64,000 bases of DNA. Origin: Pogostemon cablin. Its lineage: Eukaryota; Streptophyta; Magnoliopsida; Lamiales; Lamiaceae. Shown piece after piece: positions 1-10,624 of the stretch (position 1 is the first letter of the stretch; each line of letters opens with the position of its first letter). Made by a program: the position numbers and the translations under genes. The notes beneath the pieces were generated by a model, which ran no database searches, had not been told where the DNA came from, and worked only from the letters and a program-made list of their open reading frames with translations. The stretch covers positions 38,782,088-38,846,087 of the forward strand of contig CM042955.1 in the NCBI GenBank assembly GCA_023678885.1, written 5' to 3'.

Positions 1-147
1 AACATTGTTCAGCAAATCAGCTCGGTTCTTGGAAATGCAAGTGTTGATCACTTCTCAGATAACATCAACGTTTTGGCGTCTAACGTAGAGCCAGAAACTC
101 CTCAGTGTGCATCTGAGAAGCCAACTGTTCCAGGGTTAACATCCTAA
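1..147 (+). CDS. C-terminal end of an unidentified host gene (partial)
   Basis: Frame 1 is open from the first base to a TAA at 145-147, giving 48 codons. The peptide is rich in Ser, Asn, Val and Glu and ends PTVPGLTS; I see no domain and do not recognise the family. Base composition is balanced, unlike the AT-rich transposons that follow, and the sequence after the stop looks like a 3' UTR. The start and upstream exons lie outside the window. It could also be a chance open frame, since 48 codons is weak evidence. Confidence 0.45.
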   Translation, partial: NIVQQISSVLGNASVDHFSDNINVLASNVEPETPQCASEKPTVPGLTS

Positions 148-619
148 CAACCAACACCTTTTAACTCACCCACCCCCCCCCCCCCCCCCCCCAAAAAAAA
201 CCCTACAAGGGGTGAAAATTGATGTGGTTAAGTGAATGAAGTTATAAGGGTAGTTGGTAGGTGGTTTAGTGGAAGTATGTATGGTAGTAAATTAAGGGTT
301 TGAGAATCAGAAGTCAAGAGCGCACCAGATATGATCCTTTCTATCTGTTGAGGCCATGAATGGTGATGGTGGCCTTACCATCTATCAAGGGTGGTGGTTC
401 GGGTATTGACTTCTTTTTCTCATTCACTACACTGTTGTTGCTTCGTCGAATTTATTGCTTTTATCTTTGGTTAATTTTATTTTCAATATGAATATTGGTC
501 CAGCTGGATTCTTAATTAATTCTGTAAATGTTTATATATATATATATATATCTCTTTTTTTTTTTTTCTAATTTTACTAAAATGAATTACTTAACAATTG
601 ACAGAAAACTTAGAGTTTA
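148..619. other. Probable 3' UTR and flank with C20 run and TA repeat
   Basis: No gene. It holds a run of 20 C residues (173-192) followed directly by 8 A residues, then mixed sequence, a short (TA)n tract around 532-550 and a poly-T stretch near 557-569. It ends at the 9-bp duplication that marks the Pack-MULE insertion. Confidence 0.5.
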
Positions 620-628
620 ATATATAAA

Positions 629-776
629 GGGTTAATTACGTCAAAAGTTCCAACCTTTTCGCAAAATTTCAAATTAGTCCAAACTTTTCAATATTTACAA
701 ATAAATACTCAATCTTTAACCCGCTTTTCAAATCAAGCCACCGGGCAGTGGAAGGCCTGCCCGGTGGTGACGTGGC
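629..776 (+). repeat. Left terminal inverted repeat of the Pack-MULE
   Basis: It matches the reverse complement of 37915-38061 along its length, with a few substitutions and small indels. Near its inner end it contains its own hairpin: CCACCGGGCAG, a short spacer, then CTGCCCGGTGG (about 739-768). Confidence 0.88.
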
Positions 777-1089
777 ATTTTTTTATTGCATCATCCCCTC
801 CACGTGTTCCTCTTTCTTTCAAGTCTCTTCTCCAGATGTAATGTCTGATGAGTGATATTTTCAACTACATTTTAGTGTCTTTTTATATCCGTTTTCGTAT
901 TATTTTATCTGTATTTATGTGTTATTTGGTTATATTTTGTATTTTTATTGAAATGTGTGTGAATGAGCTTAAACCTATGATTTTCAGTATTTAATGGATG
1001 CTAGACATGATAAGGAATACGTAGGAAAAAGCGGATCTCAATTCGGAGTTGAAACGAGGGAGAACGAGCTAAAACAGTGAAGGAAACAG

Positions 1090-1320
1090 GGGCATGCACC
1101 AACACGGGCCGTGTACGGAACACGGCCCTGTAAGAAGTGGCCGTGTGCCGTCATCAATTCATCCAACACGACCACCCTGTACCCGTGTTACAGCACACGA
1201 GCCGTGTTGCGTAATACGGCCCTGTAAGTCTTGGCCGTGCAGCGACATCAATTTACCCAATATGACCACCTTGTGGCCATGTTGCAGAGCACGACTCGTG
1301 TTGTGTAAAAAGCTGCTAAA
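1090..1320 (+). repeat. Dyad word array (CACGGCC/GGCCGTG type) in U3 of LTR D
   Basis: Repeated short words such as ACACGGGCCGTGT, AACACGGCCCTGT, TGGCCGTGT and GAGCCGTGTTG occur in both orientations over about 230 bp. The array ends about 30 bp before the TATA-like sequence. Any open frames across it are by-products of repeats. Confidence 0.8.
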
Positions 1321-2186
1321 AAATTCAGAACATTCTAGAAGCTTCCCAAGGGATATAATAAACAATAATTCAACATTTGAGGAGAGATCCGAAATTCACA
1401 GCCCTGCATCATCACACACCTCACACACCATTTCTTCCATTCCACACCATCATCTTCATCCATTCTTCATCCTTTGGATCTACCATCATCCCACCATCAA
1501 TTTCTACATCCAAGTGAAGGAAAATGATCAAGGAAGAGAGGAAAGTGCAAAGAAGTAAAGGAGATCACCATTGAAGATAGATCAATGGAGTTTCCATTCA
1601 ATCTTTGTATTAAACCTCATAGTTTTATTATGATTTGTAATGATTTAATTGTCTATGTTAATTTCTTTATGAATATAGTAGGCTAATCTCCCTTGTGAGA
1701 TTAGCAACATGAGAGTTGTTGGATAATTTTGGGATTTGTGTATTTAAATTCATATGTTGATTGGATCTATGGTTTTCTATCATTGATTATTAATTGCTTG
1801 ATTTGTATTGATAATTTGTGTGTTTAGTTGTTCTAAATATGTGATTAGATTGAGAAATCAATCATGTGCTTAGGATAATTGAGTGAATCATTTCGTCAAA
1901 CACTTCATGTGCATTATATATTATAAAGAGAATGAGAAATCCTTTAGAGTTTAGAACCCTTTGATAGAATGATGAGTGTGTAAATTCACAAGATTGGCAT
2001 CATGTTTTGTACTAGTTTTGGAGAGTTTTGAGGTGAAAATAGGTGAAAAACCTATATATATTGTGAATTAGCATGAATCAGGTGTTAGTGGAGCTATTTA
2101 AGTGGTTTTCATAGCAAAATCGGAGTGGGAGTGCCAAGAATCGAAGAGACGAAGTCGAGACCACACAAATCGCCAAGGAGAGAGGT

Positions 2187-2546
2187 GGGTTCGACCTGTT
2201 GGAGGAGGGTTCGACCTCTCAAGCAGGTCGAACCAGCGTTGAAAGAGTGCAGGAGGAGGGTTCGACCACGACTCAAGGGGTTTGACCTGTTCATCAGGTC
2301 GAACCATGGTCGAACCAGTTCGCCAGAAGTGTGATTCGACCACGACGATGGGGTTCGACCTAACAGTTGGTCGAACCAGAAGCAGAAATTGTCCAATGGT
2401 GCGGTTCGACCTGTGGTTCAACTAAAGAGGGAGTGGTTCGACCTATACTAGAAGTCGAACCAAGTGCAGAATACTTCCAGTAGGTGGGTTCGACCTGTGG
2501 TTCGACCTGCGGCCAGTGGTTCGACCTATTTGCTGAGGTCGAACCA
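2187..2546 (+). repeat. GGTTCGACC/GGTCGAACC word array in U3 of element C
   Basis: More than a dozen copies of the 9-mer GGTTCGACC and its reverse complement GGTCGAACC are spaced irregularly. Pairs such as the one near 2279-2304 can fold into about 10-bp stems with a 7-nt loop. The matching array of the 3' LTR is at 12174-12532, with a duplicated part at 20745-20929. Confidence 0.9.
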
Positions 2547-2640
2547 TCATGCACGAACTTACCTTATCCGGATTTTCGAGGCCAAAACACGTGGGATCAC
2601 TTGAAAAGCCCATTCCAAGTCCTAGAGACGTGATTACAAG

Positions 2641-2648
2641 TATAAAAG
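2641..2648 (+). promoter_or_regulatory. TATA box of element C LTR
   Basis: TATAAAAG in the context ACAAGTATAAAAGGAGG, about 95 bp downstream of the word array. The 3' LTR has the same box at 21022-21029. Confidence 0.65.
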
Positions 2649-3664
2649 GAGGTTCATGCAGTCAAGGAAGATGTCCAACCACCAACAACACAATACAAGA
2701 GAGTTTAGAGAGCGTAAGATCGTGAAGCACAAGAGGAGATTAGGAGAGCTGTGACAGAGGTTCAGCTGGAGATTCAAGTAAGATTGGTCCATCTAACCAT
2801 GATTGTTCCTAGATCAATCATGGGCTAGAGCCACTTCGGTAGTTCTAGGGTTATGAAGGTTTCATGAGTTGATATGTATTTCGTGTGTATACTCCGTACA
2901 ACACTACTTGTGGTTTAGTTTATATAAAATTGTGCGTTTTTAATCCATACTCATAGTTGTTTTGTGCATCAATAATCGTTGTGTAGAGTCTGAATGCATA
3001 ACATGGTTATTGATTAAGTGCATTCACTAATGAGCAGGGTTTATTGTTATAATTCTAAGTGAAGGGATTCCGAGATTTTATTAGAACCGTCTTATATGAA
3101 TGTTTGTTAGTTGAATTGAATTCGGGTTAACAAGTAGGATTAAGAGTATAACTTTATAGTACCTAAAAAGAGAGATTAAATCGGGTTAGAGTACTAAGTG
3201 CACGGGAAATAATTGATTATGATAGTACCTAGAAAGGGAGGTAAAGTATACGTCTTGCTCTGAGGATACTCACACGTGTCAAAAGCTTATCTATTTGTGT
3301 CTATAGAATAGATTTGCATGGTCTAGCGATGCATCCATAAACCACAAGGCAGAGTCGGACATCGACACACGAAAGTATGAATTAACGAATGAAACTGGAT
3401 AGCCTGACGAACTACCTATCATCTTATTTGATCACAACTACTATTCTCTTGTTTTTGTTATTTATTTGCTATTTTAATCGTTACTTAGTTTACAAACCAA
3501 CAATTATAATTCTCAACATAGTCATAATTGCTAGAAAATAACTGAAGTAATATTTATCCGTCCCGTGGATTCGATATTTAACTTGGTCACCTTCGAAACT
3601 ACAATTGATATCCTTCATACTTGGGGATTAAAATTGTGTGTTGAGAAAACACCCATCAAGTTTT

Positions 3665-3683
3665 TGGCGCTGTTGCCGGGGAC
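3665..3683 (+). promoter_or_regulatory. Primer-binding site of element C (tRNA-Asp)
   Basis: TGGCGCTGTTGCCGGGGAC lies 6 nt after the 5' LTR and complements the plant tRNA-Asp 3' end apart from one T for C. Elements A and B use the same primer type. Confidence 0.8.
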
Positions 3684-3767
3684 GGCTTAAAATATCTTTT
3701 TGTTATTTCTAGTTTATTAGGGCTATTTTCTTGTTTTGCTATTTTAATTCTAGTTCGTTTTAGGTGC

Positions 3768-5378
3768 ATGCTCACGAGATCAAAGAAAAGTGAACTTGAA
3801 CCCTATAATCCTGAAATCGGAGCATCGTCAAGAAAGAAAAAGAAAAAGAAGAGCAAGGCAAAGACTATTGATCCAACTGAAGCTCTGAATTTTGGAGTTG
3901 AAGTTGACGAGCAGAATTCGCAGACGATTGAAGCTACAACTGAAGTTAATTCGGGAGTAGAGACAGTCAACATGGCAGCGAATTCAGATAATCTAGCCAT
4001 CTGAGAGGTTTTCAGAAATAATGGGGCTGGAAATTTTGGGCTTCTAGGAGCGAGGGGAACTAATTCAGCTTTCGATCTTCATCCCGCTCTTATTAGCATG
4101 ATAGAAAGGAACTCCTTTTCAGGAGGGTCTTTCGAGGATCCGCAGCATCATCTTAACAAGTTCTTGGGCTATGCAAGTACTCAAAAAGACGCAGGAGAAC
4201 ATGAAGATGCTAGGAAGATCCTTTTGTTCAAATTCTCACTTACTGAAAAGGCGAGAGATTGATACGACACTATCAACGCAGCTGAGTGCACCACTTGGGA
4301 GCAACTGCAGTTAAGGTTCTTGGAGAGGTACATGCCACCTTCAAAGGTGTTTAAGATGAAGCAAGACATTAACCAATTTGCTATCGGTGGAGGTGAGAAA
4401 TTTCATGAAGCATGGGATAGATTCAAGGACATGCTTAGGAAGTGTCCTCAACATGGGCTATCTAAAGCTCAATATATCAGTATATTCTATAATGGATTGG
4501 ACTGTGATTCACGAGTGTTATTGGATGCTTTTTTTAATGGAGCATTGCTTACAAAGTCATCGGTAGACTCCGAGAAGTTGTTTGAAGATATTTTGATGAA
4601 TTCGAGGGATTGGCCAACTGATAGAGTTAGAGGTACTTATGTCCTTGGGAAGGTAGCTCAGGTTGAACAAGCAATGGTGAAAATAAGTAGAGAGGATGAG
4701 ATCGTCTCTAGCTTGTCCAATATCAACAAGCTACTTGAATCCCAACAGAAGCAAATCAGCGAATTATCTCAGCGCGTACCAATCATGCAGCAAGAGTTGA
4801 AGAATGATGGACTAATCCAAGAGGAGTTGGAAGAGGCACACTATGCCATGGGTCAAAGTATTCAAGGGACTAGGTATCCAGATCAAGGAAACTGGAACTA
4901 CCAAGGGAACTATCGAGGAAACTTTAATAATCGTGGTCCCCCGGGTGGTTATCAACAGCCTAGGAGACCGGAGTTCTCATGGAGCAATCCAAATAATGCG
5001 ATTCAACCTCTGATGGGTGTTGATCCGGGTGCTAAGGTGGAAGAAGGAAAACCGGGTCTTGAGGATACTGTGAACAGGTATATGGCCAAGAATGATGAAA
5101 GAGTGAACCGCCTTCAGGCTAAACTTGAAAAGAAAATCGATGCAAACCATGAGGTTATATCTAAGCAGGTGAAGGACCTTACATTGCTGATGGGGGAGAT
5201 GGAAGGAAGTGTTAACAAGCTTACTCAAACTATTGAGAAGGGAAAGTTCCCGTTTCAAAGTATTGAGAATCCAAGGTCCTGCAACGCTATCAAATTGAGG
5301 TTGGGAACGCAGTACGAGGGACCTATGAGGCCGGAATCAAATTTGGACATGTTTAGGGCAAGATTCGACCATGGTTAG
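3768..5378 (+). pseudogene. gag: gag of element C (Athila type), two in-frame stops
   Basis: One frame runs from the ATG at 3768 (MLTRSKKSELEPY) to 5378 and is broken only by TGA at 4002-4004 and TGA at 4260-4262. The latter sits where the family has Trp, in the segment that in element A reads RARTWLS. Both look like single G-to-A or C-to-T changes. A Lys-rich N-terminus is followed by the Retrotrans_gag core (FLERYMPPSK, HEAWDRFKDMLRKCPQHG, about 4320-4460), then a Gly/Asn/Gln-rich segment (NYQGNYRGNFNNRG) and a coiled-coil-like stretch. The core closely resembles gag of element A, which is intact. The frame ends where a hairpin word has mutated to GGTTAGACC. Gag would form the cytoplasmic virus-like particle. 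Confidence 0.85.
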
Positions 5379-5877
5379 ACCAACATTGAAGGTCGAACCA
5401 TACAGGGGAGGTCGAACCAACGCACTGGACATGATCAGGAGGCATCGCAGCATCGGTTCGACCAAACTGCAGATGGTTCGACTTGGCATATAGGTCGAAC
5501 CATGGTCGAACCTGACAATTCGGAGCACTCTGTTTTTCCAGAACATTGGTTTGACCAAATCAATGATGGTTCGACCTATCCAACAGGTCGAACCCAGGTC
5601 GAACCGCACAACTTGGAGCAATCTGTTTTGTCGCAGCAACGGTTCGACCACGACGGTCATGGTTCGACCTATCACACAGGTCGAACCTTGGTCGAACCGG
5701 AGGGCGGAAGGAGTACAGTAGGTCGGTTCGACCTAGGTGCCCATGGTTCGACCTGCTCAATAGGTCGAACCCAGGTTGAACCTCAAATTCAAAAAGAGAG
5801 CCGTTGTCCAGAAGGTAGGTTCGACCATTACGTGTCTGGTTCGACCTTTTCCACAGGTCGAACCCTGGTCGAACCCC
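5361..5877 (+). repeat. Hairpin-word modules inside the gag-protease ORF of C
   Basis: Five modules of about 86-93 bp, each with two GGTTCGACC-type words, then two GGTCGAACC-type words, then a spacer of about 45 bp. The inner pair forms a stem of about 10 bp with a short loop. In frame, the words are read as RFD, GST, GRT and VEP, giving a periodic peptide of about 30 residues per module. The frame is kept through four to five modules. Confidence 0.88.
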
Positions 5878-6632
5878 TCCAGAAATTGCCTGTTGCTACT
5901 CCGAACACTCTCGATGATGTTGATGCTACTCCAGTGGTTCAGAATGAGCAAAGTACAGAGATAATAGCTGAGAAAAAGTGGGAGAGAGCCAAGCGATTGA
6001 GAGTCGAAAAGGAGAAAGCGGAGAAGGTTGATCGTGATGAATGGGGGATTCCCAAAACAAAGATACCTCCGACATTTTCTTATAAGCTAGTGAAGAAGGG
6101 ATTGGAAGAGAAGTTCAAGAAGTTTTCAGAGATAATGAACAAGATAAGCTTGAGCATTCCTTTCTCAGAGGTAATCATGGAGATGCCGTACTATGCCCGA
6201 TTTCTTAAAGATATATTGTTGAAGAAGTGGAGCTTAACCAGAATTGAAACGGTGAATTTATCTGAGAATTATAGCTCAATCATTCAAAGGAAGCTGCCGC
6301 AAAAGATGAAGGATCCGGGGAGCTTCACTATTCTATGTGAGATCGGAAAGGGGCCGGCACGGCGAGCTTTGTGCGATCTAGGGGCAAGCATTAATTTGAT
6401 GCCGTTGTCCATCTTTCAGAGGCTTGGTTTGGGGGAGTTGACCCCTACAACAGTGGTTCTCCAATTGGCGGACAGGTCGATGACGTTTCCAAAAGGTATA
6501 ATTGAAGACGTTCTCGTCAAAGTGGAGAAGCTAGTCTTTCCTGTGGACTTTCTTGTGCTAGAGATGGAAGATGACAAGGATAATATCCATTTAATCTTGG
6601 GGAGACCTTGCTACTGCTGGAGCTATGATTGA
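5502..6632 (+). pseudogene. Repeat linker and aspartic protease of element C, frameshifted
   Basis: The frame is open for 376 codons. The first 130 or so residues are the repeat linker made of the hairpin words. A Lys/Glu-rich segment with DEWGIPK follows. The retropepsin core is near 6376-6620: LCDLGASINLMP (active site DLGAS, usual in Athila instead of DSG) and, about 75 residues on, LILGRP. Just after GRP a small deletion shifts the frame into a stop at 6630-6632, and the downstream part continues in another frame. The protease would cleave the gag polyprotein. Upstream gag is in the same element but cut off by the array. Confidence 0.85.
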
Positions 6633-7472
6633 TGTTCAAAAAGGAGAGCTTAGATTTCGGATGGACAAAGAAGAAGTTCTTTTCAACTTGGACAAAGCAA
6701 TGAAGATGCCCATGGAGTCTCTGTGTTATAGTATTGACGTGGTGGAGGAGATTGTGAAGGAGGATATGTCTCTGATCCTGTCAAAGTATCCACTTGAGAC
6801 ATGTTTGATGGAGTCTCTTACTTATCCTACTACGGAGCTTGACGGACTCTCCAACGAGGTATGTATTGAATATCTTGAGAACTTACTTACTTTGGGTGAT
6901 GCTAGGTATGCATTGGAGAAAGCTAAGGCTGAAGAAGCGAAAGGGTCTAGGAAGTACTTGCCGTTGGAGAGAGAGAGCATTCCGATGGAAGAAAAGAAAG
7001 AGGAGCTGAAACCGTTACCGGAACACTTGACGTATGCTTACTTGGTGACAATGAAAAAGATCCATCAGGTGATTCGGAATTCAAGAGGAAGATTGTCCCA
7101 GAGGAGTCTACACGGCCATAGGATGAAGGTAATTCTAATGATCATATTTTTGTGAGAGAGAAAGGTGCCGTGCTGACTGTAGACAAAGGAAGAGAAGATG
7201 ATGCCTACTTGAAGCCTCCTAACTTACCACCGGATACCAACAAATTTGAAAGTCCTTGCTCTCGTTCTTATCCTGACTTTGATCTTTATGGAGATAGGAG
7301 TTATTCCAAAATTGAGTGGAAGATTGACAGGAATGAGAAGAGAAAGTTTGAGAAAGGAGATTCTACTGATCGTATGGTGCATAAGAATGGTAAGGTGGAA
7401 AGTGTGAATGATAAGAGGGGGAGAAAGTATTGGAAGGTGAGTATGCGACATGATCATCCTCCGATCAAGTAG
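6625..7472 (+). pseudogene. Post-protease remnant of the element C polyprotein
   Basis: The frame at 6625-7155 continues the protease product after the frameshift (MIDVQKGELRFRM). It goes on through a Glu/Lys-rich linker to KPLPEHLTYAY, the motif that in Athila elements immediately precedes reverse transcriptase. RT does not follow; a further frame (7152-7472) is charged and ends MRHDHPPIK, resembling the C-terminal tail of the element A ORF. Pol is therefore missing, removed after the linker. No RT, RNase H or integrase motif is found in any frame here. Confidence 0.7.
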
Positions 7473-7496
7473 TCTACAAAGCGGTAATCCGTCGTG

Positions 7497-7540
7497 ACTC
7501 TCCGACGTTAAATATGAGCGCCTGTTGGGGGCTTTCCCTC
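7497..7540 (+). other. Conserved noncoding block after the polyprotein (C)
   Basis: GACGTTAAATATGAGCGCC followed by a G-run, CTTT and CCCTCCC. Elements A (26700-26745) and B (32668-32713), read on the minus strand, have GACGTTAAACTTAGCGCT then TGGGAGGCAACCC at the same place just past their ORF. It is shared although pol is gone, so it may be a cis-acting signal. Confidence 0.6.
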
Positions 7541-7961
7541 CCATTTTATTATTTTATTTCATTCGTGTGTGTAAGAAATTTTTATATTTGAAGTGCTTAC
7601 TTATCGGTAATTACATCTCTTTGCAAACTTAGTTTCGATTGTAGTTTCTACTAAGTTTGGGGGGTGTGATGTACTTACCTCAATAAGCACCGATAGTATA
7701 ATTTTTTCTTTATGATGTTTGTTAGGGGAGTTGGTTTTTGCGCCATATTTAAAATTTTAATCGATTTTGATGTGACAATTTTTTACAACTTGCCTAATGT
7801 TTAGTGGGTTTGGTTGTGTTTTCTTTTACAGAGTTACTCATGAATAATATTTTGTGGAACAATTTTTGATGAAGTTGTGCTCTAAGTTGGTACCTAATGA
7901 TTTGTATTGAAGTTTGAAGTGTGTAGGGATTGAAGAACACTCAGTTTTGAAGCTTAGAAGG
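7541..7961 (+). other. Noncoding spacer of element C
   Basis: T-rich sequence without a credible ORF. It includes TAAGTTTGGGGGGTGTGATG at about 7652-7671, which looks like the polypurine tract plus LTR start of the gypsy elements. That may be an internal polypurine tract or a relic of an older end. Confidence 0.4.
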
Positions 7962-8400
7962 GTGGTTCGACCAAAGCCAGGGTAGGTTCGACCAGTGCCA
8001 ATAGGTTAAACCGAGCAGAGGAAGTCAAACCGACGCAGAAAATTATCCAGTGAGGTGGTTCGATCTCATCATTGATGGTTCGATCTGTCTAACAGGTCGA
8101 ACCAAGGTCGAACTTGGTGACCTAAAACTTACAGTAGGGTGGTTCGACCTAAGCCGTTATGGTTCGACCTGTTCAGAATGTCGAACCCAAGGTCGAACCA
8201 GTCTGTTCAGAGCACTCTATTTTTCAGGTGATAGGTTCGACCAAAACAAGAATGGTTCGACCTGTTCAGAAGGTCGAACCCAGGTCGAACCAAGAAGAGC
8301 AGTTGTCCAGAAGGTAGGTTCGGCCTCGTCATTCGTGGTTCGACCTGTTCCGCAGGTCGAACCTGAGGTCGAATTTAAGTTTGATTTTTCAGAAAGGTTC
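7962..8400 (+). repeat. Third GGTTCGACC module array in C, upstream of the third ORF
   Basis: About four modules with the same order (two forward words, two reverse words, spacer) as in the gag ORF, including the shared spacer piece GTTGTCCAGAAGGTAGGTTCG, preceded by degenerate words. The frame 8050-8622 through it only reflects the repeats. The array ends about 200 bp before the ATG of the third ORF. Confidence 0.88.
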
Positions 8401-8608
8401 GATCACTTTTTAAATTCACCAAACCTCGAACCCTCTTCGAACCTCTACACCTTTGCACAAATTCTTCAATTACACTTGATTTTGCATCGATTACACAACA
8501 CTACACTCTTAATTATTGAATTGGGCGTGGATTTGGGCGATTTTTGTCGTGAATTAGGGCTTCAGTCGTGCATTTTGAGTGTTGTGTGCCAATTTTTGAT
8601 TTTTAACC

Positions 8609-10624
8609 ATGGGCAAGACTAAAGGTACATTTTTTTCAACTCAATTACCCTAGGATTAAAGTTTATTGCAAGAAATGTGTTGTGGGTAAGTTGATTGATG
8701 TTGATCTTGGTTGAATTTCATGGTGATAATGGATATTGTTGAGTTGATTCATATGAATTCATGTTTATTGGTTTGAGATTGCTTGATTATGGATAGAACT
8801 TGAGTTTTATTGTGGATTGATCAAGGATATAATGCATCTAGAAGGATGAGCATGTTAATTAGGTTTGAATTGTTGATTGGAGTTGTTCATGAAGTTCAGT
8901 TGTTGAAATTCTTGTTGAATGGCTTGAATTGGTTGATGCATGCTTGTTGTTTATGATTTGAAGATTAAAGAGAGTGTGATTGAAGATGTTTTGAGCATGT
9001 TAAATAAGCAAGTGGTGTTGAGATTAGTTGGAGTTGATTAAGCATGGATGCTTAAAGTCTTGAGTAGAGTATAGGATATGCTAGTCAAATACTTGTGTTT
9101 TTGTCTTGTTGGTTGTATTGAAGTATTTGTTTTCAGGAAAGGGACAAGGATCAAGTAAAGGTAAAGGTAAGACAGAGGAAGCAAGATCGAAGAAGAGGTA
9201 TGACAGGCCTTCGAATGTTGATACGGTGACAAAGAAGCTGAGGCTACAAGATCGTTTACCCGAAAACTTCAAGATTCAAATGCAAAATTGGGATGAGATC
9301 AAAGAAAAGTGGGAAGAAGTGTCAGACAAGATAGCTTGCACTCGATACCAAGATGATGAGGCGATGAGGACAATGAGAATCGGGGATGACATCTTCTGGA
9401 TGTTCGATCAAGTGGGTATCCGGAGATTTATGGAATTAAAGAGGCCGACGTACTTCCATGTTACAGCGGAAGCAGTTTGCTCATTTGAGATGGTGAAGGA
9501 CCCGTTTGGGTACCGTATCAGTGTACGTTTCAGCTAGGTGGAGCGAGAAAGAGATGGACGTCTGAGGATTTTAATGAGCTGTTCGAGACGCCTTTGGGGA
9601 TCCCTCGTTTGGAGAATGCTGCGTTCAACGCTAATAGGTTTTGGAGGGAGATCACAGGGAAGATTGGAGATTACAAGATCAAACAGGCTCGTGCTTCCTC
9701 AATAAAGAATCCAGTTTTGAGGTACATGGACCGTGTCTTGAGAAACACATTGTTCTCCCGCTCAGAGGGGAGTGTTGTGTCTAGAGGAGAGCTTTACGCC
9801 TTGTGGTGTATGCTAAATGGGGTGCAGTTCAATGTTGGAGCTTATTTCATTGCACAGCTACATCGATTCAGGACCATTGGGTTTCAAAAGGTGAATATTG
9901 GAGGGTTACTGATGATCGTGGCTAAGCATTATAACTTGGATTTCACCGGCATCACACCAGTTAGAGGAGAGCTCGATTTGGCAATGTTTACATGCATGAA
10001 GGGAGGATTTGCCCATTTCAGAAATGGAGATTGGTTCTTCACGAGAGGACTCAAGTCCTTCGATTTCATGTTCCCTTTCGACGTGAGCAACTTGACAACC
10101 ATTCGGGTGGCGAGGAACAAGTTGATGGATTCTCTAGGACACAACACCTTATCTATGACAGTGAAGTCGGGTGGTGATTGGAGGACTGTATCGCAGATGT
10201 GTGCGGATGGTAGGAAGGCGGAGTTACAGCAGATTGTTGATCAAGGAGAGTTCCGTCCACCACAGCAGCCCGAAGAGGAACATGTAGAAGAGGAGCAGCT
10301 GGATGAGGAGATGCCAATGCAGCACGACGCACCTCATCATGAGCCAGCACCGCAGCAGAAGCGGTCCCAAATAATACATGGGAGCAGCTCCGCCTTATTC
10401 ATGAGCAGCTGGTCGATATCGTTGCTAGCCAGCAGGAGATGAACCGACAGCTCGCACTCGCCAACACCAACTATGTTATGCTGAATGAGAGGTACACTGC
10501 CTTGAATGAGAAAGTTGGTAAGTTGGGTGATCGAGTTTATTACTTGGATAGACACATCGGTGATCTGCATCGGATTGTAGAGTGGAGACTTGATGATGAG
10601 GATGATGATGCTCCGGAGGAGTAG
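8609..10624 (+). pseudogene. Athila third ORF (ATHILA ORF-1-like, sometimes called env-like), spliced, two frameshifts
   Basis: Exon 1 is 8609-8624 (MGKTK plus one base). Exon 2 starts at 9137 and keeps the frame, giving a basic start GKGKGQGSSKGKGK. The body matches the pattern of the ATHILA ORF-1 family: FWREITGKIG, IKNPVLRYMDRVLRNT, ELYALWCMLNGVQ, then IGGLLMIVAKHY. The C-terminus is acidic with a predicted coiled coil (heptads across about 10440-10590) and ends DDEDDDAPEE. Frameshifts near 9525 and 10362 break it. The full product would be close to 500 residues. I see no signal peptide or membrane segment, so the label env is not supported by this copy. Function of the family is unknown. 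Confidence 0.72.
8625..9136 (+). other. Putative intron in the third ORF of C
   Basis: Donor AAAG|GTACAT at 8625 and acceptor TTGTTTTCAG| at 9136; 512 nt, TTG-rich, with in-frame stops. Removal joins exon 1 and exon 2 in frame (K-G-K-G-Q-G). The start is chosen because exon 2 has no ATG that gives a sensible N-terminus. Confidence 0.62.

Larger units (their letters stand above)
1970..3658 (+). repeat. 5' LTR of element C
   Basis: It starts TGATGAGTGTGTAAATT and ends ACACCCATCA; the same ends recur at 11957 and 36567. U3 carries the GGTTCGACC array (2187-2546) and a TATA box (2641-2648). The primer-binding site follows 6 bp after the end. Confidence 0.87.

Noticed and set aside
1094..1558. 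154-codon frame near the left end
   Set aside because: It runs through the word array of solo LTR D; the peptide reflects the repeated words.
2187..2546. CRISPR-like array
   Set aside because: Repeats are 9-mers in both orientations with irregular spacers, inside a plant LTR; nothing prokaryotic nearby.
5361..8400. GGTTCGA words as tRNA B boxes or pol III promoters
   Set aside because: GGTTCGACC partly resembles a B box (GGTTCGANNCC), but no A box or tRNA fold is seen, and the reverse words are equally common.
7824..8622. 190-codon protein at 8050-8622
   Set aside because: Mostly translation of hairpin words in a noncoding array, followed by the leader of the third ORF.
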